Origin: Sisyra terminalis
Lineage: Eukaryota; Arthropoda; Insecta; Neuroptera; Sisyridae
DNA length: 64,000 nucleotides
Direction of reading: 5' to 3'
NCBI GenBank assembly: GCA_958496175.1
Contig: OY292276.1
Span: 10,496,001-10,560,000 of the forward strand
Position 1 is the stretch's first letter. Each line of letters opens with the position of its first letter. The notes beneath the pieces were generated by a model. That model worked only from the letters and a program-made list of their open reading frames with translations. It was not told the origin of the DNA and ran no database searches. Made by a program: the position numbers and the translations under genes. Shown in pieces: positions 36,410 through 49,374 of this stretch.

Positions 36410-37531
36410 AATCTATAATAATATATCTGCAAGTCTATTTTGTTCGCTTTTATATATATTTTTTCCTCCAAATTGTGGAGCTTTTATTGATGAAAGATTC
36501 CATCAGGACATTTTTTATGAAACAAAAATATCAGAGCTTTTGGAAAAAAGCCATGTTTGCAGGTTACCACGGATCCTTAATAGGAGGTCCTTGGAACTAA
36601 ACTACAAAGACAATGCCAGAAACCTTATGCAAGTAGTACAAGATTCTATCCAGATTCATCGACTTGCAATCTATGAAAATTATTCAATATATAACTTTTA
36701 TAAATAAAAATGAAAATAATTGGAAAATTGAAAATGATTTAAACTTTTAGGCCCAAATATTTTATAGAAAAATATACGATTTCTTTCAATTCCACCGATA
36801 TAAAGTTGTGTTAACTATTCCATATCATAAAACAAGAATGAATTTAATTTTTTTTTTTGCCATATTAGTTATACTCGACCCAAATTTAGAGGGATTGAAT
36901 TCATTAAGTGGAGAAAATATTAAGATTAAAATTTTTCAGTTGTGCAGAATTATAGATCATTTATTGATTGATAAACTATAAATTAATTGTTTTCTTTCCC
37001 TCGAAATTATAAGGGACAATGGTGGATATGTATATGAAAAAAGCTCTTATTAAAGCTCTTATATTTGCTATTCATAGCTTATATGACACTGAAATTTCTA
37101 TATTGTTTCTCAATTTAAAATATATAAAATATTTATTAATATAAAAAGGTCAAGAACAAAAATTTTCAAGAAATAATTAAACCTTCTTTTACTTGGATTT
37201 CTATAAATATCTTTAATTTTAAAAAATTGACCAAAGATGTATTGAGTCTGGATCAAAGTCAATATAAAATAATTTAAATATTTAGCCAAAAAATCATTGA
37301 TTTTTTGGCGAAAATTAACAGATAGGGCCACTAAGTCCGACAATTTGGTTACCAAATCTTCAAATATCTAAAATTTAGAGTCCAATAAAAGTTCACCGAT
37401 TTTTTTACGAACTTTATATAATTTTTGATGTGCTAAAGCTTTAAAAGTTCTGCTTAATCGCTTTAAACTATCGAAAGTTTCAAATTTGAAGTACAAAGTA
37501 AAATTTTCTTGTGTATAAGTTTTCTATAGGA

Positions 37532-37609
<78 letters not shown>

Positions 37610-40600
37610 GCAATTACTTTAAATCGTTAAAATTGTCATGGATTGATTCTTTCAATTGAATAGTGATTTGAAATAAATATTGTAGAAATTTTACCACTTA
37701 CATGAAAAATTTTATTGGAAATTTCGAATTGGTATTTATTTTGAAATAAATTGTTTTATTCCACTCAAATAAAATGTATTGGGCAATAACACAACAACAA
37801 AAAAATAATGGGAAATCAATAGAATTGAAAGTGTAACAACAAAGAAAATTGAAAAGAAAGTTTAGTATATCTACATTTAATTTCAATAGTTAATAGTTTT
37901 GATTTTAGTTTTACATACAAAAAAAAAAAAACATTTGTATGATTCAAGCATCATAAATAATTTTAAATTATAAAGATTTCTTTAAAATCGGACAGAAATT
38001 AAAAAAATATGTTACGGTTTTTATGAATCAACCAAATTTTTATAAAAAAAATTTCCCTAAAAAAATCGGCGAATCAAATAAATTAAAGGTAAATGAAACA
38101 ATTTTGATGAATGGAATTTAAAATAATCGTGAATATTTTTTTAAAAGTAAAGACCGTGAAGTGGTGTTAATCAAAAAATGGGTGACACAATAATAAAAAT
38201 TTTATGAATTATTTACGGTTTTGCAAAAAAAAAAAATAATATCAAGATATGGGTTTCACAGCAAGATATTTGGGTCATTAAACGAGTGGGTGAAAGAGAC
38301 GTATAGTCTGGGTGAATTCTACCTTAAAATTTCGACCTGGACATTTTTAAAATTGTTTTCAATAGATTTCAGGTCATATAATTGTGAATATTTTTTTTTT
38401 TTTTTGGTAGAACTTTATATTTCCAATACCTCGGCACAGGTGGTGTAATTCATAGGGCTACCTGTTCCAGTGATTTCAATGCGTGGGAAAGCCAAAATCG
38501 TACTTTCTCCACCCTTTTTGAATAATTGAAATTTAGAGTTGTACCAAAAGGATTCAATTTCAATTTGTATTATTTATTCATACTAACATTGGCCAGGTGA
38601 TTGGTTCCCTTTATATTTCGTGTGAAAATTCAAACATGGTTTCATCAATCACATATTAGTTGCAACCTTTTTTTTTTTTGAAATAAAAATATACTTTCAC
38701 TACACTTGTAATTAAAAATAATTGCAAATTACAAATGGTTTATTGAAATCAGTGCCACACAAGTGCACTAAATTGGGCAGTTTTCGAATTTAACGAAAAG
38801 GTGTCAAAAGATTATCAGACGTAAAACATAACAAAGCGATGATAATTTTGGGACAAGTTTGTTCAAGAAGTTCTGGTTAAATTAGAACTGAGACTTTCCC
38901 ACAGTCGTAATAACAAATAAAGTGTAAAAAGGGCCCAAGGCTCAGTTAGTGCCCTTGTTCCAGCACTTAGCACCCACATCACATATTTGTTTAGGTCAAA
39001 ACCATAAGGTTTTGACTCTCGATCTTCACAATATCACATTGATTTATTCAAATTTGATTAATAAAATATATGTTTAAGAGAAAAAATTCTTAACAGCTAA
39101 TTAAGAAAAAAAAAATTCTATCAAAAACTCAATTCCCATCGTTTACATCACCGAAAACATTCAAATAGCAACAGGAAACTTAACAAATTGGATATTTTTT
39201 TTTCACATTTTCAGTATCGAATTTCATTGAATTTAAGAGAAATACAGATAGGCACAATTTATTGTCTATGTTAAATCATCTGTAGAGATTGAGGAGAATT
39301 TATAATACGGAATTTCGTAATCAATGTTGATTAAATATTGGGAAATCTATTGCATTTTTCAACGCATGACGCGACTTCCTCCAATCATTGTTTTAACTTT
39401 TCATTCATAAGGTTTGCATCATGGAAAAAATCATCCACAGACATATGTATCAAATAAAATTTTAAAAAAAATAAATAAATATTTATCTGGTAACATATTT
39501 TCACAAATGTTTCATTGAACAGTGATGGCGTCGCGACATTCAAATTCGCTGGGAGTGCAATAATTTGATCATTACAATAATAAACATGCGGATTAAATTA
39601 AATAAATAAGAGTAGCTACTGTGATTTTTTTTTCCGAGAAGGATGATATCATTTCCGTTTGAATTTTAATAGCATTCAATGATCGACAATTTTTGTAATC
39701 AATCAAACCAATTTATAGCAATTCTTTTTTGATGGCTTTTTATAAATAAATATGGCAATTAATAAAGATATCTCTTCCACAAATATACACAAGAAATTAA
39801 CGATTTAATGCGTTATATTATTATTTAAACTAATTTGGGATAAGTATATTTAAAAAAAAATGTTTATTTAACAAATTTTGCCTACTTGGTTCTTCAAAAA
39901 TAATAATCAATTTTTTATTTGAAATTATTTCGGATTGGTTTCGTGGAATCTCTATTATAGACGTTAAATAGTTTACACTAAAATTAAAATAATACAGTGA
40001 ATTACTGAAAATTCGGGCATGGTTATATAAATATTAGTACGAAAATATTGCAAAGATTGCTTTTATTTTATTGACGTATTGGAAACGTTAGGTCTTTTAA
40101 GTTGGGGAATTATTTATAGTAATAAAATCTCAGAATAAGAGTTATTAATAATACTTATACAAATTATGATTTATATCATAAATTTGACCCTTAAATTCAA
40201 TAAATAAAATACTCAAATTCAAATAATTATATACGTTTTTCGAAAACCACAGACATCAATGTTTGTTATCAATGTGCTTTACATGAGCAAATTGCAAAAT
40301 ATGTGAAATCTAATTTATTTAAAAACGCATTTTATTCATAATTTTTCAGATATTTTTATAGATTTTCGGGTAATCTAGGTGTAGACGAAGTCAATAAATC
40401 ATTGATCATGAAAATCGGTCGATCCCTTCTTCAGTTATAAATAGTCTAACTTTGTTTTATATTTTTTTTTCCAAATCCTTTAGATTATATTTTGATAATA
40501 AATTTTAATAATTTCAGTATAATTTTTTTTATTTTTTCAATGACCCAAAAAAAAATTCGCTTCACTATTTAAAGCATTTCATACTTAATGATTTAATGAA

Positions 40601-41925
40601 TAACAATATGCAATAATCTTGAAGTTGAAATAATTGCAATTTAATGCAAAAAAAAACATTAAAATGGACGAATTGGGAAATATTTTGTAATATATTAAGG
40701 TGTAATACATTTTTTTTACTATTTAATTTGCTGGCCCTTGTATTAAGAAACCAGCACATTTCTTGTTTAAGGATTAGTTGTCTAATGTTAATCCAAGGAA
40801 GAATTTGGCATATTTATCTTAGGTAATACCTAAGTAAACCGATTATATTTCCAGAACATTGAGTTTTATCTTTTAAACCTATTTTCAAAAGTATTTCGTC
40901 ATTTTTTTTGTAAGATATTTTTTCTATGTATTATTTTGCGAATCAAATAATATAATTATTTAAACCCATTTTATAATTTTTTTTAAGATATGAAATTTGT
41001 TTACATTTGATAAAATAATTATTACCTGATGATGACAGTCAACAGTATTTTTTTACGAATTGAATAATATAATTATTTAGACATATTTTTAAAACTTAAA
41101 TTCCATAAGACTAATTATTAAGCATAAAATATTGAATTAACAATGTTGTTGAATGCGAATTTGTAATTTATTCAGAAGAATTCCGATTTATTCAAAATCA
41201 GCACAATTTCACTCTACCAAAAATAAAATTTGAAGAAAGAATTTGAGGAAAACTTTAGAAACTTCTTCGTTTTTCCAAAAGCTTTCTAGGTCTTATTTTT
41301 TTAAAGAATTTCAATCGCTATATTTCTTGTCAAAAATGGTTTTATAGATTTCAATGAATAATTTTAGGCACAATTTTCTAGTAATTGATTTTTTTTCAAA
41401 TCAATAAAGTGCTGATTTTGGTTTTAATAGAAAAATTAGCGAAATATTTTCAAAAAATTCTTGTTTTTTCATAATTTTTTTTTTCTAAATTAATATAATG
41501 TTTTTCAATAGTAAAAGCAAACTAATTTTCAGAAAAAAAACATCTTTTGAATTTTCTATATTTCTTAACTTTAATTATTTGAAACCAATCCTTTTAGTTG
41601 AGTATCTTTTAATTTTTGGTTTGTATACAAACTCTTGTAAAATTTTTAATAAAACTCTTCCTATTTTTCTACATAAATATATTTTTTTTCAATATTAAAA
41701 ACAAACTTATTTTCAAGAAAAAAAACCTCATCAAAAGTTGATTTTTTCTTCATTTTAAGTACTTATTTTGATCAGTTATTTGAATCTATTTTAGTTGAAG
41801 AAATTTTATAAAGCGCACCCTTAAAGTTATGTCTAACACCTATAGAGTAATGAGCTTTTGGTCATAAGCTTAATAACAAGATTGTAGAACTTAACCGGGT
41901 TTTTTCTACGAAATCATTATTAAAT
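36410..41925. other. Long AT-rich stretch without supported genes
   Basis: Apart from the TA microsatellite at 37.5 kb I see no element with definable ends. Frames at 37110-37355, 38221-38448 and 40565-40826 are low complexity and not recognised. Confidence 0.4.
37534..37606. repeat. TA dinucleotide microsatellite
   Basis: An uninterrupted run of about 36 AT repeats. Likely to vary in length between individuals. Confidence 0.98.
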
Positions 41926-41929
41926 TTAC

Positions 41930-42770
41930 TTTTTTAGCGACAGAAATTGAACTGATAGTAAATGATAAATTCCTGAACGAAAAAGACATCAAAACTGTAT
42001 AGATTTATAAAAGAACAATTATCAATAACAAAATTGTACAATCGTCAAATTAAATTAAATTAAAAAGACCTATTCTTCAAGGAATTATAACTAAAATCTT
42101 TAAATTTTATTAAGTTTTCATTGGATTGCAATTTTATGTTTAGGAAAATTTGAAATTTATTTTGAAGTTTGCATTTAAAATTTACATTTTTAGGGACAGA
42201 AATAGAATGGAATTTAAAAGTTAAATTTTTGGAGGAAAAGCTCTTCAATGACTAAGTGTTTTCATCTCATAAAAGAATAACGATTGTCAATTACGAAATT
42301 GTACAATCGTCAAAATAAATTAAATATAAAAGGACTTTGGTCAAAAAATTATAACTAAAGGGTTTAAATTTTATATAGTTTTCATAGGATTAGTTCCATT
42401 AAATTAAAAATTCATTTTGAAGTTTGCATTTAAAACTTTGAGATAGAAATTGAAAGGAATATAAGAGTTAAGTTTTTGGAGGAAAAGCTTTTGACTTTTT
42501 TGATTCTAACAATTTAATTTTACGCTCAAATTTTATACCAAATATAGTTTGTCTAGAAATATTGAAATAGTATTCATTGGATTGCAATTTTCTGTTTCGG
42601 AAAATTTGAAATTCATTTTGAAGTTTGCATTGTAAGGGATAGAAATTGAATGGTATTTAAGAGGTAATTTTTGGAGGAAAAGCTCTTGAATTTTTTGATT
42701 CTTACAATTTAATTTTACGCTCACATTTTATCTTTAAAGATTATACCAAATATAGTTTGTCTAGAAATAT
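41930..42770 (+). repeat. Diverged tandem repeat array, about 230-250 bp period
   Basis: Three or more units share ATTGTACAATCGTCAAA, TTCATTGGATTGCAATTT, GGAAAATTTGAAATT.ATTTT, GAAGTTTGCATT, GGGA.AGAAATTGAATGG, TTTTTGGAGGAAAAGCT and ATACCAAATATAGTTTGTCT. Unit cores are at about 42056-42250, 42300-42500 and 42530-42690. The frames in both strands here are by-products of the repeat. Confidence 0.75.
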
Positions 42771-43209
42771 TTTTTTTTATTTTTTAGATGAAAAAAAAGA
42801 GTTCTCGAGGTAAAAGTGTTTTCATTGGCATGATTTTGAAAGTTTGCAAATGCGTGTGAAAAAAAGTCACAACAATACAACAAAAATGCCACAAACTTGG
42901 CATCAAATTTCGCCCATCACCTTCACCTTTGTTTCACAAAAATCAAATTTCAAATTTCCACCCAACCACGGTTTTCAATCCCCAAATTTTTTATTTCTAC
43001 AATTAAAAAAATGACCATTTAAAACCCGTTTTTTTTTCTTTTCCTCGACATCTAATCTGAATATGTGGGAAAACAAACACACGTCCGGCAAGTAAATTGT
43101 GTTGATTTTAGTATTTTACCCTAAAACACAAACGCCCTCTTTCGTAACGTTCCATTAATTAAAACCACTTGTCTAGCCGGATGCAACAAAAGATAATTAT
43201 TCCACTCAC
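42771..43209 (-). other. Start of the CLCA-like gene's first intron
   Basis: Follows the GTGAGT donor at 43209-43204. It has no exon-like continuation. The intron must extend leftward at least to the tandem array, probably far beyond. Confidence 0.5.
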
Positions 43210-43404
43210 CTCCAGATTGCTGAGTATTGTTTTACAATTATTCGGCGACACATTGTCAGCAATTGCAACGGTGACACCTTCGTAGGCGCCCGATTTGAAC
43301 ACAATTGGTCCCGCATTCGCGAAAGCCACAATCAGCACCAAAAATAATACCCACATGGTGGCACCTGCACCACCTGTCGAACACATTTTTCTCAATCCGT
43401 ACAT
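43210..43404 (-). CDS. First coding exon of a CLCA-like secreted/membrane protein
   Basis: The 65-codon open exon begins ATG at 43404-43402 and ends at a consensus donor (CTGGAG, then GTGAGT at 43209-43204), phase 0. It encodes a hydrophobic signal peptide (WVLFLVLIVAFANA, cleavage likely before GP) and then the mature start IVFKSGAYEGVTVAIADNV, SPNNC and ILSNLE. In CLCA proteins the mature chain starts with a similar I.L..N.YEG..VAI...VP pattern leading into the N-terminal metalloprotease-like domain; CLCA proteins are secreted or membrane-tethered regulators of calcium-activated chloride current. Start choice: M1 and M7 are in frame, but M17 (43356-43354) has context GCCACCATG and gives a textbook 15-residue signal peptide, so it may be the real start. 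No further exon was found. Family assignment is from memory of the N-terminal pattern. Confidence 0.7.
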
Positions 43405-44160
43405 TAATTAATTAATATAATCCAAACAAATCAATACGAAATTATCCACCACTGTTAGTTAAACAAAAAACGGTATTTTAAACGCCAAAATTCAAACTTT
43501 CGTCCTCAATATTTTGCAAATGTTGCATCGATTGTTAGATCACCATAGCGACCACTTAATAAACAAACCTTCACTGTTTTTCACTAACGAATTAATCGAT
43601 GAAAAGCTCACTATTTGTTTATAAGTTTTTTTTTTTTGTAAAAAAAAAAATAAAAACACTAATTCAGTTCATGTTATTTTCATAATCCAAAATTAGGCAA
43701 AAAATCAGAAAAAAAAACTTTAAAATTCGACAGTATCGAATTGTAAGTTAGAAGAATATTACGACTGTTAAAAACCAGCACCTTGACGGAAAACTACCAC
43801 TCGGCACAACGTTTCGAACGTCACTAACGAGTCGCGTTGCCCCGATGTCGGTAGTGCAGCAGTTCAGTACTTTCTGCTGCGGTACTCGGCCACGGAATAT
43901 GGCCGGATAGTGGGGGCCCCGTAGTACGCACTGGCGTGATTTACTTTGTCGAAGCCATCTCCTTTTCCCATCTTCGTGGTGGACTCTCTTCAAACAGTAT
44001 CGCCGACAAACCGGCTACCTCTTTACTACGTTACGCCAACTTCCTTTCGACCTTACTTTTCCGGATTTGTAGGAAATTATTGGACGTTGTTTGTACCTGC
44101 ACGAGTTGTACGAACAATTAGCACATTCGATTTACAGTTCGAGAAGATTATTATAGGATG
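43405..44160 (-). promoter_or_regulatory. CpG-rich 5' flank of the CLCA-like gene (promoter/5' UTR)
   Basis: The block 43780-44110 is the GC- and CpG-richest DNA in the window (CGGCACAACGTTTCGAACGT, GTCGCGTTGCCCCGATGTCG, GTGGGGGCCCCGTAG) and lies 0.4-0.7 kb upstream of the exon. I take it as the promoter and untranslated leader. No TATA box or transcription start can be fixed. Overlapping frames on both strands (43748-44161) are most likely CpG-rich chance frames; an untranslated first exon in this block is possible. Confidence 0.45.
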
Positions 44161-44983
44161 ACACATATTTTTTTTCCTCTCCGATAATTGTTGCGATATG
44201 TTGCTCCAATTAACGTAATTCGAACCAATTTAATTTATCATAATTGTTGTGATGCCAGTAGTATTTAATTCTTTTTGTATATAATAATTTTTATTGGCTT
44301 AAACACTTAATTTCAATTTGGGGATAATTGAATAATTCATAGGGAAAATAAGTAATGGAAAGAAGATCAATATCAATTTTGCTTTTCAGAGATATAAAAA
44401 AGAACAATTAAAAGTAATTGAATAAAAAATTTATGAAAACTTTGAGTTCTTTACGGCAGAAGCGTATCGTGGTAGGTGCCGGGCGGCATATTGACATTGA
44501 TAGTTCCATAAAAAAAATTGCTTTAAGAAAAGCACGAAAAGCACGCATTCTTAAATAGTTAAAGAATTCAGAGGTATTTGACTAATGATGAAAATAGCGG
44601 TGGTAAATTTCTGATCGGTCCCGGGCGGCAAAATCATACGCTTTGCCGTTGTTTTACGGATAGTGTTTACTGTTTTTATAGGAAACTACCTGATCCCCGC
44701 GACTTCGTCTGCGTAACGTAGGTGTAGATTATATTTTCTTTTTAAATTTGCTATTTGTAGTGGCATATGAAAATTATTATTTTTCTTATTTCTTTTACGA
44801 AAAACATAATTATACTTGAAAACACTATTTTGGATATATAAATACAGGATTTTATGTATGCACGGTTTTTAAAACGTATTTACTTTAAGTTTTATTACTA
44901 TTATTATTATTACTACTACTACTATTATTTTTAAGGGTCTATTTACAACAATTTTGTAAAAAAAAATAAAAAAAAAGTTTACT

Positions 44984-45056
44984 GTAAGATTCGAACCCAC
45001 GTCTTTATAATTAGGAGCATCAGAATGTTAGATACGTAAACCATTACGCTATTAAC
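44984..45056 (-). other. tRNA-like pol III promoter module
   Basis: On the minus strand there is an A-box-like TAGCGTAATGG and, about 45 bp on, a B-box GGGTTCGAATC. The latter sits in a T-arm-like hairpin (GTGGG-TTCGAAT-CTTAC). The D-arm, anticodon arm and acceptor do not fold as a proper tRNA. It is embedded in antisense orientation in RTE-like copy A and is missing from copy C, so it may be a tRNA-derived SINE head. Confidence 0.55.
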
Positions 45057-45068
45057 ATCAACTATGTG

Positions 45069-45071
<3 letters not shown>

Positions 45072-45100
<29 letters not shown>
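45072..45100. repeat. TA dinucleotide microsatellite, short
   Basis: About 14 TA repeats next to the tRNA-like module inside the RTE-like element. Confidence 0.95.
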
Positions 45101-45102
<2 letters not shown>

Positions 45103-46699
45103 GTTTATATTTCAAAAAGGCATTTTTTTTAAATTTAAATTGAATTTACTGTGCTTTTTATCAGTTCAACTAAGAATACTTTTACAGATTATTTTCTAAC
45201 TTTAAATTACCTTTCCAATGATATATAACTCACCTGTCTAGTGTAAAAAATTTTGTTTTCATCCCTTAGGAATACCTTCCCTTATTATTTTTTGGAATGA
45301 TAAGTAGCCTAAAGTCTGTGGGAAATTGTTTTGTATCTTAACACAAAATTTCATTAAATTCGGTTGTCCCGTTCTTTAGTTAAATCGGGACACACAGACA
45401 GACAGACAGACAAAAATTTTAAAAATGTTAAATTTGGATTAAGGGTCTCTCGAAACAAATATTTACCCTAAAATTGGATTAAAAATCGAAATGTACAGAC
45501 AGACGTAAGAATTTTATATATTAGTATAGATTAACATAAATTCTAAAAACTGAATGTTTATAATAATTTTTTTTTTTTTTTTATAATAAACCCATTCTAA
45601 AATTTGAGATATTTTGGGTCAATTTTGGATATTTGATGATTTTTATTGGCTTAACCACTTGATTTCAATTTGGGGATAATTGAATAATTCATAGGGAAAA
45701 TAAATAATGGAAAGAAGATCAATATCAATTTTGCTTTTCAAAGATATAAAAAAGAACAATTAAAAGTAATTGGATAAAAAATCATTGAAACTTCGTGTTT
45801 TTTACGGCAGTAGAGTAGCGTGAAGGGTGCCTGGGGGGGCATGGCCCCCGGCGATCCATGAAAATGGGGCGGCATATTGACATGGATAATTCCAAAAAAA
45901 AATTGCTTAAAGAAAAGCATGAAAAGTACCAACATTTTTAAATAGTTAAACAATACAAAGGTATTTGACTAATGATGAATTTTCTGGACTAACAATGAAA
46001 ATAGAGGGCACCGAATTTCCGTTCGGTCTCGGGCGGCAAAATCATACTCTTTGCCTTTGTTTTACGGATAGTGTTTACTGTTTTTATAGGAAATTAACTT
46101 AAAATCTAAAAAGTGAATTTTTATCATGAAATTTTTGTAAAAACCAATTCTAAAACTTAAGATATTTTGGGTCAATTTTCGATGTTTGATGATTTTTATT
46201 GGCTTAACCAATTAATTTCAATTTGGGGGTAATTGAATAATTCATAGAGGAAAATAAATAATGGAAAGAAGGTCAGTATCAATTTTGCTTTTCAGAGATA
46301 TAAAAAAAAACAATTAAAAGTAATTGGATAAAAAATTCATTGAAACTTCGTGTTTTTTATGGCAGTAGAGTAGCGTGATGGGTGCCTGGGGGGCCATGGC
46401 CCCGGGCGACACATGAAAATGGGGCGGCATATTGACATGGATAATTCCAAAAAAAAATTGTTTTAAGAAAAGCATGAAAAGTAACAACATTTTTAAATAG
46501 TTAAACAATGCAAAGGTATTTGACTAATGATGAATTTTCTGGACTAACAATGAAAATAGAGGGCACCGAATTTCCGTTCGGTCCCGGGCGGCAAAATCAT
46601 ACGCTTTGCCTTTGTTTTACGGATAGTGTTTATTGTTTTTATTAGAAATTAACATAAATTCTAAAAACTGCATTTTTATCATAACATTTTCGTAAAAAT

Positions 46700-49330
46700 C
46701 GATTCTAAAACTTAAAATATTTGTGGCCAATTTTTGAAAAAAAAAATCAGTACAAATTTGTATTTTAATTTCCAACCTCATTGATCGTTGGCTCTATAAG
46801 TTATGAAAGGAATTTAGGCAGATATTTTCTTCAAAATTCAGTAAATGAAATGCAAATTCTTTCAAATAAATAAAAAGCAAAATAATCGAATCACTAAGTT
46901 CCAATCAGAAGAAGAATTCATAGCTGAGCTTTCATAGAAAATGCATAGCTTAATGTCTTCTAGACTAAAATTCTCACTTCCGGTGGGCCTGTATCCCTAA
47001 AGAAGCTGCTTAAGCCCAGTAAAATTCTTACATTTCCTAAATCTTATTGATTAATGAAAGCTCAATTTTTATACTTTAATAAGCGACCTCTATTGAGAAA
47101 ATGGTAAAAAGATTATAAATTTAATCGACCAACTATGATTCTTGTGATTTTCTGGGTATTCTGAATCAATTGTGAAGACCTAAGCAATTTATTTTTGAAG
47201 CTCAAACAATAAAGGGCAAATTTCAAATGTTCACCACTTAATTTTCCCCCAAATGAATTTTAAATCGTATTATTTTTTTTTTGAAATACAGTATTAAATT
47301 TTCTAACCGATCTCATTACTTTTCTTTTACAAATATTTTATAGAGATTTCAAGTTGATTTATTTATTTATTTGTTAAATTTATAATGGAAAAAGAAGCCT
47401 AAAATGTATATTTAATTAATGTACATCTTCCTGAAAGTTTCATAGCATAAGATGTTTTCCTTCAGCCCTATCACCAGTGGCGTTTTATTTAAGTTGAAAT
47501 ATTGGAAAGGAAAATTTATAATATTTCAAACATTACTATCGATTTTTGGTCATTTTTCTGAGTCCAACTAGATAGATATCAATTAAAAAAAAGTTCAATA
47601 TACTTTGAACGGGAAACTTAGTGATTTTATAACGAAATTATATTGTCAGTGTATTAACCATAGAAACAATAGTTTTTAAGAAAAGTGGATGAAGAAAATG
47701 AAACAGGAACGGTTTTATCATTCCATTCTTTTAAAAAAGATCTTCTCAAATTTTATGGAATACAACCTATTGAAAAAATTGGAATTTATATACAACCATT
47801 TATTTTTGAATATTCAATTGCAATATCTAAGCCAAAAATCCTGTGGATTAGGGGTGGACAACGTTTCTGTATATAAGATCTACTTTTTATCTTAAGGTGT
47901 TGTCTAATGGAGAAAAAGGGGTGCGAAATGTATACTATCTTTATACACTGTGTTTTAGTATAAGGTGCATTCCAGCAAGTTGGTGGATAAAGAAATATAT
48001 AATCATAACTATGTTTTATTTTCTAACTTAATTATTGAGTTTTCGAAGGTCCAAAAAGAAAATTGATTTCCAGGCCAAACTACTGACAACTGCTTGCTGT
48101 ACATGCAGTACATAACTTTTTGTTAAAATATATTTTCACTAAATTAAAATGCATTTTATTTTTTTTTACAAACTTAAATGTACAAATGACTGTACTATTT
48201 GTTCGTTGATATGAAAAAGTTGTTATAAAAATGTACAGTATAGTTGATAGGTTGATTTTAAACTTCTGGTTATTTTCTTGGGCAGGAAAATTTATCATGG
48301 AAGAATAATGGGGATCTACGAATGCATTACACACATTATTTTGTATTCTATAATCGCTTCAAAGTTCAAGGTTCACGGAATTCCACCCCAGACATTGACG
48401 TGCCGTCGATCGAGTAATAACAGATTTTTTTCATTCCTTTTTAGTAATTTATTAGCCAAAATATGATTTGATCAAATATAAGATTACGAAATATATTTCA
48501 CTAAAGCAAAGATCCGATATATCAGCAAATTTAAAAAAAAAATCAAAAAAACTATGAAAAAAGTTCATCGAATTTGAGGGATTGTTCTATTATTGCTTAT
48601 AATAACAAAACTTCTCCAAAATTGCCCAAAAAGTAAAAGAAGAATAACATTATCAGAAACCATGTCTAATAACAATCCGATTAAGGATAATACTGAGACT
48701 ACCAAGCGAAACTCTGGAGACTATGATGCTACTGAATAATAACTAAATACAAAGATACAAAGCTAATGCAACTCAAATTAAATATGCAAAAACATATCTT
48801 AAATCAACAAAATTATAAATTATGAAGCATTTCATTGTTGGTTTCACACCCAGAACTTTAATGAGGTATTTCATTTCTCATTTTTTTTTTATATATTCGC
48901 GGATATTTTTAGAGGGTGCAAATAAAGAGGGGTGTGCTTAATGAAGAAGTTTTTATTGGGATATTTTCAAGAGACGAGTTACCGGTTGTAAAAATATTAT
49001 GGTAGTTTCCCCTCTTTGAAAATTAAGCCTCCCCTATTTAAAAGAATATATACCCTTTTGCGTACATGCACGGACCATATGTATCAATTGTTAATAATAG
49101 TAAATCTCAACCCTTCTGTATGTGTAAAGTGTAGGAATTTGAAGACTAAAGGCTTAGTCGTTTTTAATTTGGACTTAAATAGGGAAGTTTAAACTATCGG
49201 TAGTTTTTTGAACAATGAGAGCAGATATGGTATCAATAAATGAATAATTATTTGTATAAGGTAGCAATATTTTCTTTGCACTCTAAAATTTATAATAATT
49301 ATATCAATTTTGAGAAAAAATAATCTTTGT
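46700..49330. other. AT-rich DNA, nothing recognised
   Basis: Frames at 47685-47895 and 48080-48466 are not recognised. No tRNA or shared repeat seen. Confidence 0.4.
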
Positions 49331-49374
49331 ATAAGAAACTTAAACTTATACTGTGTATTCAATATATAGGATAT

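Larger units (their letters stand above)
44686..45530 (+). mobile_element. RTE-like non-autonomous retroelement, copy A
   Basis: Begins CTGATCCCCGCGACTTCGTC, continues with TGCGTAACGTAGGTG, and ends TTTTATATATTAGTATAGAT, the style of 5' and 3' termini I associate with RTE-type LINE derivatives in insects. The distal part has GTTAAATCGGGACACACAG and a run of GACA. No RT is encoded. It is inserted into unit 1 of the tandem array. It shares CTTTTTATCAGTTCAACT and TAGCCTAA.GT.TGTGGG with the copies at 60.5 and 62.3 kb. Confidence 0.65.
44287..46690 (+). repeat. Three-unit tandem array, about 555 bp per unit
   Basis: Units start near 44287, 45634 and 46190, sharing TTTTTATTGGCTTAA, CAATTTGGGG.TAATTGAATA, ATGGAAAGAAG.TCA, GGCGGCATATTGACAT, GGGCGGCAAAATCATAC and TTTACGGATAGTGTTTA. 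Unit 1 is interrupted by an RTE-like element (44686-45530): the host text continues from ATAGGAAA to TTAACATAAATTCTAAAAAC, as in unit 3. Units 2 and 3 contain homologous minus-strand frames (45738-45953, 46314-46508) that differ mostly by replacement changes, so I do not regard them as genes. Confidence 0.85.

Noticed and set aside
41031..41060. CTGATGATGACAGTC, a possible hammerhead core
   Set aside because: No GAAA with a stem II partner follows at a suitable distance.
45738..46508. Two homologous minus-strand frames in tandem units (both start MFNYLKML)
   Set aside because: The frame is not preserved in unit 1, and differences between units 2 and 3 are mostly amino-acid-changing. Best explained by duplication of non-coding DNA.
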